37,194 bases of DNA from Prevotella sp. CAG:732 (GTDB lineage: Bacteria > Bacteroidota > Bacteroidia > Bacteroidales > Bacteroidaceae): positions 1 through 37,194 of the forward strand of contig FR893247.1 in NCBI GenBank assembly GCA_000436035.1. The letters run 5' to 3'. Position numbers and translations under genes: made by a program. Shown here piece by piece: positions 31,593-37,194 of the stretch (the stretch's first letter is position 1; each line of letters begins with the position of its first letter). Under the pieces are notes generated by a model. The model was given only the letters and a program-made list of their open reading frames with translations, was not told where the DNA came from and did no database searches.

Positions 31593-32621
31593 TTATAAGT
31601 TCAACTTCCTTTGCACGAATTTGCTGAGAGCCTCCACCTTTTTGCCTTGGCGGGATATGTCTTCCCTGACGGCGTTGATGTCGTTGAAGAACTCGGCGAA
31701 AGCAGTCTGGATGGCATTAGGCTTGCGGGCATTCTTGTCGGCATGCGGATTGACCACTACCTTGATGCCTTTTTCCTCCAAGTGAACATCTATCTCGGCA
31801 CCCGACATGACAGGGTCGCCATCATAATGGATGACACCAGCCTTGCTGCGGGTGATGTGGAGCTTCTTGCACTTGAAGGTCTTGATCTTGGAGTTCTTGT
31901 CCAAGGTCTTGTTGAACATGTCGAAACTCACCTGAGGTGCTTCCAAAACATCAAATGGCTCCATGATGATTACGTCCATAAGTCCGTCACTCATAGAGGC
32001 TTGTGGTGCAATGTAGGCATTGTTTCCATATTGTGATGCGTTGGCACACGAGATGAGGAAAGCCTTGTATTGTTTGGTGCCAGTCTCGTCTTCCAAAGTG
32101 TACGTCTCAGGCTTGTATTTGAGTCCTTCTCTCAAGATATTCTCGGCATAACTGATAGGGCCTCTCTTGCCGCTTTCCGCAAATTTCATGCTGACAAAGG
32201 CGTCGAATCCCATGCCGCAGGTGCAGAAGAAAGGGTAATCGTTGATGACTCCATAGTCCAAGTCGTGAATCTCGCACTGATTGATGATCTCGATGCTTTT
32301 CCCGATATTCATCGGGATGAGCAAGTGACGGGCGAGACCATTGCCCGATCCACAAGGGATGATGCCCAGGGCAGTATCGGAGTGTACGATGGAGCGAGCC
32401 ACCTCATTGACAGTGCCATCGCCCCCGACAGCTACAACGATGTCAATATGGTTGTTCTTGGCTTCTGTCGCAATTTCAGAAGCGTGTCCAGCTCTTTCAG
32501 TCATTCTAATCTCGTACTCAAAAAGCTCCTTGTCCAAAGTAGAATCGATCAGGCTCGGTATGCCAGCTTTGCTGCTCGTGCCTGAAATGGGGTTCATGAT
32601 GAATACTATTTTTTTCTTCAT
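31593..32621 (-). CDS. Diacylglycerol kinase family lipid kinase
   Basis: A 342-residue soluble lipid kinase with the DAGK catalytic domain. KKKIVFIMNPISGTSSKAG is the nucleotide-entry strand, VVAVGGDGTVNEVARSI the GGDGT ATP-binding motif (about 62-78), and IPCGSGNGLARHL the SGNG loop (about 92-104). FCTCGMGFDAFV and a beta-sandwich C-terminal domain (ITRSKAGVIHYDGDP) follow, as in YegS/DgkB. The last 50 residues are charged and helical. The substrate could be diacylglycerol, or a sphingoid base or ceramide, since it diverges from serine palmitoyltransferase. That link is inferred only from position. It has its own promoter element at 32676-32683. Confidence 0.92.
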   Translation of the reverse strand: MKKKIVFIMNPISGTSSKAGIPSLIDSTLDKELFEYEIRMTERAGHASEIATEAKNNHIDIVVAVGGDGTVNEVARSIVHSDTALGIIPCGSGNGLARHLLIPMNIGKSIEIINQCEIHDLDYGVINDYPFFCTCGMGFDAFVSMKFAESGKRGPISYAENILREGLKYKPETYTLEDETGTKQYKAFLISCANASQYGNNAYIAPQASMSDGLMDVIIMEPFDVLEAPQVSFDMFNKTLDKNSKIKTFKCKKLHITRSKAGVIHYDGDPVMSGAEIDVHLEEKGIKVVVNPHADKNARKPNAIQTAFAEFFNDINAVREDISRQGKKVEALSKFVQRKLNL

Positions 32622-32675
32622 TCAGATGCAATGTTATTGTATAGTTAATGCAATGCTCTTGTATTATTTTTGATG

Positions 32676-32683
32676 CAAAAGTA
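32676..32683 (-). promoter_or_regulatory. Bacteroidota -7 promoter element of the lipid kinase gene
   Basis: The minus strand reads TACTTTTG, 55 bases upstream of the ATG. It faces away from the serine palmitoyltransferase promoter about 95 bases away. Two ATGCAATG words lie in the leader. Confidence 0.55.
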
Positions 32684-32777
32684 ACAAAAAACACTGTAAA
32701 ATGCGTAAATTATAGGCGAAAAAAACGCTGAAGTATAACTTTCTTAGAAAAAAATAGGATTTATAAGTTCTTTTTTG

Positions 32778-32785
32778 TATCTTTG
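32778..32785 (+). promoter_or_regulatory. Bacteroidota -7 promoter element of spt
   Basis: The forward strand reads TATCTTTG followed by CA. Transcription should begin near 32791, which is downstream of an in-frame ATG at 32783 and so supports the start at 32828. Confidence 0.65.
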
Positions 32786-32827
32786 CACCCTGAAAATAAA
32801 GAAAATATTAAAGTACACCTATTAATA

Positions 32828-34018
32828 ATGGGACAATTACAAGAAAGATACAAGAATTATCGTGAACCACAGAAGTACATGGCTGCCGGTGTGTATCCTT
32901 ACTTCCGTGAAATCACAAGTAAGCAGATGACAGAGGTAACCGATATTGATGGTCATAAGATTTTGATGTTCGGTTCTAATGCTTATCAGGGTTTAACCAA
33001 CGACCAGCGCGTAATCGATGCTGCCAAGGCTGCGCTCGACAAGTATGGTTCTGGCTGTGCAGGAAGCCGTTTCCTCAATGGTACCCTTGACTTGCACGTT
33101 CAGTTGGAAAAGGAACTGGCTGAGTTTATTGGTAAGGACGAGACACTTTGCCTCTCTACAGGTTTCTCTGTAAACCAAGGTGTTTTGGCTTGCGTTGTAG
33201 GTCGTAACGACTATATCATCTGCGACGATCGTGACCACGCTTCTATCGTAGATGGTCGCCGTCTCTCATTCGCTACTCAGCTTCACTACAAGCACAACGA
33301 CATGGAAGACTTGGAGCGCGTGCTCGCTAAGCTCCCTCAGGAGGCTATCAAACTGATCGTTGTTGACGGTGTGTTCTCTATGGAGGGTGACCTCGCCAAC
33401 TTGCCTGAGATCGTGAAGTTGAAGCACAAGTACAACTGCTCTATCATGGTCGATGAGGCTCATGGCTTGGGCGTATTTGGTAAGCAGGGTCGTGGCGTTT
33501 GCGACCATTTCGGCTTGACCGATGAGGTGGATCTCATCATGGGTACATTCTCTAAGAGTTTAGCATCTATCGGTGGTTTCATTGCATCTGACAAGGATAC
33601 GATCAACTTCCTCCGTCATAACTGCCGCACTTATATCTTCAGTGCTTCCAACACTCCAGCTGCTACTGCTGCCGCACTTGAGGCATTGCACATCATCGAG
33701 AATGAGCCAGAGCGTTTCGAGAATCTTTGGAATGTTACCAACTATGCTTTGAAGCGCTTCCGTGAGGAAGGTTTCGAGATAGGTGAGACAGAGAGTCCTA
33801 TCATCCCACTTTATGTGCGTGATGCAGAGAAGACTTTCCTTGTAACCAAGAAGGCTTACGATCGTGGTGTGTTCATCAACCCTGTGATTCCTCCAGCATG
33901 TGCTCCTCAGGACACATTGGTACGTTTCGCTTTGATGGCTACTCATACCAAGGAGCAAGTAGAGCAGGCTGTTGTTATCTTGAAGCAGATTTTCGTAGAG
34001 GAAGGTATCATCAAGTAA
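32828..34018 (+). CDS. spt: Serine palmitoyltransferase (alpha-oxoamine synthase)
   Basis: A PLP enzyme of 396 residues that condenses L-serine with a long-chain acyl-CoA to 3-ketosphinganine, the first step of sphingolipid synthesis. Segments: FGSNAYQGLTNDQRVIDA, YGSGCAGSRFLNGTLDLHVQ, CDDRDHASIVDGRR, IMVDEAHGLGVFGKQGRG and the PLP-lysine motif GTFSKSLASIGGF (Lys243). The related glycine C-acetyltransferase and KAPA synthase share the fold. The N-terminus MGQLQERYKNYREPQKYM and the general character favour SPT of Bacteroidales. The ATG at 32828 is chosen because the promoter lies over the upstream ATG. It is monocistronic, ended by a hairpin at 34083. Confidence 0.9.
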   Translation: MGQLQERYKNYREPQKYMAAGVYPYFREITSKQMTEVTDIDGHKILMFGSNAYQGLTNDQRVIDAAKAALDKYGSGCAGSRFLNGTLDLHVQLEKELAEFIGKDETLCLSTGFSVNQGVLACVVGRNDYIICDDRDHASIVDGRRLSFATQLHYKHNDMEDLERVLAKLPQEAIKLIVVDGVFSMEGDLANLPEIVKLKHKYNCSIMVDEAHGLGVFGKQGRGVCDHFGLTDEVDLIMGTFSKSLASIGGFIASDKDTINFLRHNCRTYIFSASNTPAATAAALEALHIIENEPERFENLWNVTNYALKRFREEGFEIGETESPIIPLYVRDAEKTFLVTKKAYDRGVFINPVIPPACAPQDTLVRFALMATHTKEQVEQAVVILKQIFVEEGIIK

Positions 34019-34082
34019 TTTTTGCTGATGACTACTTTCATCAACTAAGCAATGTATGGTGTCGAAAATGGCTATATATAAT

Positions 34083-34118
34083 AAGGTCAAGCTCAACTTT
34101 CGGGTTGGGCTTGACCTT
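34083..34118 (+). terminator. Terminator after spt
   Basis: AAGGTCAAGCTCAAC (34083-34097) pairs with GTTGGGCTTGACCTT (34104-34118) with one G-T pair, around a six-base loop. T-rich sequence follows. Confidence 0.87.
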
Positions 34119-34178
34119 TGTTGTTTGAGAGGGCGGTATTTCGTTTCTTAGGTTGCTATTATTCAACATTATTTTACG

Positions 34179-35396
34179 ATGAAGTCATTAAAGGAATTAT
34201 ATAGAGTGGGCAAGGGGCCTTCGAGCAGTCATACGATGGGACCCCAACGTGCCGCTCGTCTCTTTTTGAAACGTTGTGGCAATGCCTCGCTGTATGAGGT
34301 GATCCTCTATGGCAGTCTGGCTGCTACCGGAAAGGGACACATGACGGATGTTGCCATCGAAGAGGTCATCCAACCTCGTCATTCCGTCAAAATCATTTGG
34401 AAACCTCAGGTCTTCTTGCCTTTCCATCCCAACGGCATGAAGTTTGTCGCTAAGGATGTGGATGGTGACGTCTTGGACGAATGGACGGTCTATAGCATCG
34501 GCGGTGGTGCCTTGTCGGAAGGCGAGGACGACCAGTCGGAGCTGGGGGCCAAGGATGTCTATGAACTGAATAAGTTGGGTGAAATCCAACAGTGGTGCTA
34601 TGACAACGGACGTTCTTTCTGGGAGTATGTGGAGAAATGCGAAGGAAAGGAAATCTGGGACTATCTTGATATGGTGTGGCAAACGATGAAACAAGCGATC
34701 AAGAATGGTCTTGACCATGAAGGCGTGTTGCCTGGTCCTTTGAATTTGCCTCGCAAGGCGGCTACTTACTATACGAAGGCAAAGGGCTATCGTGCCTCAC
34801 TCCAGAGCAGAGGACTCGTCTATTCGTATGCCTTGGCTGTGAGCGAGGAGAATGCGTCGGGCGGTACTATCGTGACGGCTCCTACTTGTGGCGCATGTGG
34901 TGTCTTGCCTGCGGTGTTGTATCACATGCACACTTCTCACGATATGAGTGAACAGCGCATCCTCCGTGCTTTGGCTACAGCAGGTTTGGTGGGCAATGTG
35001 GTGAAACAGAATGCTTCCATCAGTGGTGCCGACGTGGGATGTCAGGGCGAGGTAGGCGTGGCTTGTGCGATGGCTTCGGCTGCTGCTTGCCAGTTGTTTG
35101 GTGGTAGTCCTGCCCAGGTAGAATATGCGGCAGAGATGGGATTGGAGCATCACTTGGGTATGACTTGCGACCCTGTCTGCGGCTTGGTTCAGATACCTTG
35201 CATCGAGCGAAATGCCTTTGCCGCGGCTCGTGCCCTCGATGCCGACCTGTATGCCTCCTTCTCGGATGGACACCACAGTGTGTCGTTTGATAGAGTGGTG
35301 GAGGTGATGCGACAGACTGGTCATGACTTGCCATCACTTTATAAGGAGACATCCGAGGGCGGTCTTGCCAAGGGATTTTCGGGAAAATATAAATAA
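34179..35396 (+). CDS. sdaA: L-serine ammonia-lyase (L-serine dehydratase, iron-sulfur type)
   Basis: A single-chain [4Fe-4S] L-serine dehydratase of 405 residues converting L-serine to pyruvate and ammonia. The N-terminal beta domain has LYRVGKGPSSSHTMGPQRAA (2-22). The C-terminal alpha domain has VTAPTCGACGVLPAVLYHM (about 229-247), SGADVGCQGEVGVACAM and the cluster-ligand segment CDPVCGLVQIPCIERNA (about 330-346). Length is a little under E. coli SdaA because the linker is short. It follows spt but is separated by a terminator. A weak TTTG/TAGGTTGC pair (34125-34128, 34149-34156) may be its promoter. It and SPT both consume serine. Confidence 0.95.
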   Translation: MKSLKELYRVGKGPSSSHTMGPQRAARLFLKRCGNASLYEVILYGSLAATGKGHMTDVAIEEVIQPRHSVKIIWKPQVFLPFHPNGMKFVAKDVDGDVLDEWTVYSIGGGALSEGEDDQSELGAKDVYELNKLGEIQQWCYDNGRSFWEYVEKCEGKEIWDYLDMVWQTMKQAIKNGLDHEGVLPGPLNLPRKAATYYTKAKGYRASLQSRGLVYSYALAVSEENASGGTIVTAPTCGACGVLPAVLYHMHTSHDMSEQRILRALATAGLVGNVVKQNASISGADVGCQGEVGVACAMASAAACQLFGGSPAQVEYAAEMGLEHHLGMTCDPVCGLVQIPCIERNAFAAARALDADLYASFSDGHHSVSFDRVVEVMRQTGHDLPSLYKETSEGGLAKGFSGKYK

Positions 35397-35474
35397 TCCT
35401 TTGGAAAGGAAACTGAAGAAAAGGTATGTAACGGAATTGAACTTCTCTCGAAATGGGAAGCGTTATGGGATATA

Positions 35475-35514
35475 AAAAATCTCAGGAGTATCAATGGATA
35501 TTCCTGAGATTTTT
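35475..35514. terminator. Bidirectional terminator between sdaA and the PRTase-like gene
   Basis: AAAAATCTCAGGAGTATC (35475-35492) pairs with 35497-35514 with one G-T pair and an AATG loop. T-runs flank both strands. The genes on each side converge. Confidence 0.9.
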
Positions 35515-35521
35515 CTTTTTA

Positions 35522-36076
35522 TTAGAGCTTCTTGCCTAGTGCAAGGGCTGCGATGACGTTGGCTCCCATTGTCGTCAACTTTTCTGCAAATCGGCATACG
35601 GAACCGCCCGATGCGATGATGTCGTCGAAGAGCAAGACGTCTTTTCCCTGGAGAGCGTCTGTAGGGAGCGTGTATTCTTCGCCTTCCTCATTCCAGGTCA
35701 GGAGTGGGTAGGCATTGGTCATTCCTGTGTTCTCACAGACCTGCTGACTGAATTGCTCAAAGCGTCTTGCAGTGTTGGCTTGTGTGGAAGCTGGGATGCA
35801 GACAAAGGTGAACTGCTGGGCTGCATCACCAAAACAACTCTTGATGAGGGCGGTGATGTCAGAAATCGCCTTCGACAAAGCTTGTTGGTGGTCGTTTTCC
35901 GTTGTCAGTTCCGAGTTGCCCTTGAAGTTGACGATATAGTCGCGCTTCTCCCAGTCTTCGGATGACAATTCGAAGTTTCCGTATGCGTTGTACGACGCAT
36001 AATCCACTACCCACTTGTAGGGTAGTCCATTCTGAAGACATTTCCAGTCTTGGGTAATCTTTGAGTAATCTGCCAT
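35522..36076 (-). CDS. Phosphoribosyltransferase-fold protein (ComF-like)
   Basis: A 184-residue protein. The C-terminal half has the type I phosphoribosyltransferase PRPP loop VLLFDDIIASGGSVCRFAE (about 148-166), preceded by FTFVCIPASTQANTARRFEQF, which resembles the pyrophosphate-loop region. The N-terminal 60 residues (KWVVDYASYNAYGNFELSSEDWEKRD) are unlike purine or pyrimidine transferases and no base-binding hood is evident. ComF-type or orphan PRTase-like proteins are the nearest match. There is no signal peptide. It has its own TACTTTTG promoter element and a convergent terminator. The substrate is unknown. Confidence 0.75.
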   Translation of the reverse strand: MADYSKITQDWKCLQNGLPYKWVVDYASYNAYGNFELSSEDWEKRDYIVNFKGNSELTTENDHQQALSKAISDITALIKSCFGDAAQQFTFVCIPASTQANTARRFEQFSQQVCENTGMTNAYPLLTWNEEGEEYTLPTDALQGKDVLLFDDIIASGGSVCRFAEKLTTMGANVIAALALGKKL

Positions 36077-36106
36077 AACTTTTGTCTAATAAAAGGTTGA
36101 ATAGTG

Positions 36107-36114
36107 CAAAAGTA
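36107..36114 (-). promoter_or_regulatory. Bacteroidota -7 promoter element of the PRTase-like gene
   Basis: The minus strand reads TACTTTTG, 31 bases before the ATG at 36076. It is divergent from the YitT promoter about 60 bases away. Confidence 0.55.
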
Positions 36115-36168
36115 GGCATTATTTTTGAATAATCTAGCATTTTAGTCTTAATTTTCCGAAAAACTTAG

Positions 36169-36176
36169 TAATTTTG
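36169..36176 (+). promoter_or_regulatory. Bacteroidota -7 promoter element of the yitT-like gene
   Basis: The forward strand reads TAATTTTG, about 30 bases upstream of the ATG at 36206. The expected leader is about 20 bases. Confidence 0.55.
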
Positions 36177-36205
36177 TAGCCGTTTATATAAATAAGGTAT
36201 AACTT

Positions 36206-37135
36206 ATGACGAGAAAGAGTAAACTTCACGAGGTTAGAGATTACGTTATCATAGCATTGGCTATGTTGATTGGCAGTATAGGATTGAATGTGTTCCTATT
36301 GCCCAATCATATCACGATGGGCGGTATCGGTGGTATTGCCTCCATCCTTTGTTGGGGATTTGGCATCCCTGTGTCTGTGTCTTATTTTGCGCTCAACGCA
36401 TTCTTGCTGCTGATAGCTTTTCGCATATTGGGATGGCAGTTTTGTGTGAAGACGCTTTATGCCATCTCCCTCTTTGCCATCTCCACACGTATCATCGAGA
36501 ATTATGGTGGCACGATTACCTTGCTCCACGATCAACCGTTTATGGCTACCGTGGTGGGAGCTTTCTTCATGGGAGGTAGTGCCGGACTGGGTTTGTCGTG
36601 CAATGGAAGCACGGGTGGTTCAGATACCGTGGCGGCTATGATCAACAAGTACTATAATATCTCGTTGGGGCATGCCATCTTGATTTGCGACCTCCTCATC
36701 GTCACAAGCAGTTATTTCGTGTTGAAGAGTTGGGAGATGGTAATCTATGGTTATGTTTGCCTGTTTGTGTCATCACTTTGTGTGGATCATGTCATCAATA
36801 CCTTGCGTCGCTCGGTGCAGTTTTTCATCATTTCGGACAAATATCTCGAACTGAGTGCAGCCATCAACACCGCTGCCGACCGTGGTTGTACGGTGATGGA
36901 TGGTCATGGTTGCTACAGTGGCAAGGATGTTCACATGCTTTTTGTATTGGCACGCCAGCGCGAATCACAGAAAATCTTCCGTTTGATAGATGAGATAGAT
37001 CCAACGGCTTTTGTGAGCCAAAGTGCGGTAATTGGTGTCTATGGATTGGGTTTTGACCGCTTTAAAGTGGGTAAAAAGACAAAAAAAGAGATAAATGTGA
37101 AAAAAGATGCGGAAAAATTTGGTGGAATCAAATAA
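36206..37135 (+). CDS. YitT family membrane protein (DUF2179 C-terminus)
   Basis: A 309-residue inner-membrane protein. Five or six hydrophobic segments fill the first 200 residues: VIIALAMLIGSIGLNVFLLP, GGIGGIASILCWGFGIPVS, FALNAFLLLIAFRIL, a central FMATVVGAFFMGGSAGLGLS, ILICDLLIVTSSYFVL and MVIYGYVCLFVSSL. A soluble DUF2179 domain follows (FFIISDKYLELSAAI, RGCTVMDGHGCYSGKDVHML, IDEIDPTAFVSQ). This is the YitT/YebE-like arrangement, and its transport role is unproven. The basic C-terminal tail KVGKKTKKEINVKKD is lineage-specific. The gene is followed at once by another promoter. Confidence 0.92.
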   Translation: MTRKSKLHEVRDYVIIALAMLIGSIGLNVFLLPNHITMGGIGGIASILCWGFGIPVSVSYFALNAFLLLIAFRILGWQFCVKTLYAISLFAISTRIIENYGGTITLLHDQPFMATVVGAFFMGGSAGLGLSCNGSTGGSDTVAAMINKYYNISLGHAILICDLLIVTSSYFVLKSWEMVIYGYVCLFVSSLCVDHVINTLRRSVQFFIISDKYLELSAAINTAADRGCTVMDGHGCYSGKDVHMLFVLARQRESQKIFRLIDEIDPTAFVSQSAVIGVYGLGFDRFKVGKKTKKEINVKKDAEKFGGIK

Positions 37136-37149
37136 TAGTAGTATCTTTG
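37118..37149 (+). promoter_or_regulatory. Full -33/-7 promoter of the next downstream gene
   Basis: TTTG (37118-37121), a 20-base spacer and TATCTTTG (37142-37149). The -33 box lies inside the 3' end of the YitT gene. The transcript should start near 37155. Confidence 0.72.
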
Positions 37150-37165
37150 CACTCGCAATTCAGAA

Positions 37166-37194
37166 ATGAGGCTTAGAACGATTAAAATGAGTTC
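37166..37194 (+). CDS. Possible start of a downstream gene (partial)
   Basis: An ATG at 37166 opens a frame MRLRTIKMSS that runs off the window. A second in-frame ATG lies at 37187. Both follow the promoter at 37118-37149, so a gene probably starts here. There is too little sequence to name it or fix its start. Confidence 0.35.

Noticed and set aside
32783..32827. Upstream ATG of spt at 32783
   Set aside because: It lies in the -7 box, before the expected transcript start. Homology begins at MGQLQERYKNY.
1..37194. tRNA, rRNA, transposase, integrase or phage genes
   Set aside because: I looked through the intergenic regions and the larger frames and saw none. Small RNAs without obvious structure could be missed.

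Overview
The window is chromosomal DNA of a Bacteroidota bacterium. It most resembles the Prevotellaceae (Segatella/Prevotella copri group). Support comes from repeated TAnnTTTG promoter elements in place of an E. coli -10 box, few Shine-Dalgarno sequences, a serine palmitoyltransferase for sphingolipids, a secreted M6 protease with a type IX secretion-like tail, an SLBB polysaccharide-export protein, DUF1573 and DUF4491 proteins, and near-uniform use of TAA stops. The species call rests on protein character only; no search was run.

Layout. Positions 1-36 hold the end of a forward gene with its terminator, then a repeat-rich spacer. 320-3960 is a recJ-recQ operon (minus). 4093-6758 is a peptidase pair, pepP then a secreted C1 peptidase (minus). 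6938-7777 is a patatin-like lipase (plus), convergent with trmD (minus, 7853-8533). 8837-12010 runs DUF1573, a flavodoxin/ferredoxin protein and an M6 protease (minus). 12116-16387 runs a beta-barrel protein, rlmH and uvrA (minus), with uvrA interrupted by an in-frame TAG. 16469-17107 carries no gene but strong inverted repeats. A DUF4491 membrane protein (minus) and a phosphohexomutase (plus) diverge at about 17.5 kb. 19575-30416 is a long minus-strand series: lon, tgt, lptF/G, a DEAD-box helicase, an SLBB export protein, and a short ComEC. The last part holds a tRNA methyltransferase (plus), a lipid kinase (minus), serine palmitoyltransferase and L-serine dehydratase (plus), a phosphoribosyltransferase-fold protein (minus) and a YitT membrane protein (plus).

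Most genes are housekeeping: DNA repair and recombination (recJ, recQ, uvrA), tRNA/rRNA modification (trmD, rlmH, tgt, tRNA1Val methyltransferase), proteolysis (lon, pepP, C1, M6), envelope biogenesis (lptF/G, SLBB) and lipid metabolism (patatin, lipid kinase, spt). I see no mobile element, phage, CRISPR array or defence island.

The unusual signals lie in gene integrity and spacers. uvrA is split by a TAG inside a 27-bp in-frame tandem duplication. The 3' end of lon is also tandemly duplicated. Two intergenic spacers (rlmH-uvrA and lptF/G-DEAD) are built from heptanucleotide arrays around a small core. Several 21-23 bp periodic or inverted repeats sit just past gene ends. The trmD promoter is so close to its ATG that the mRNA should be almost leaderless.
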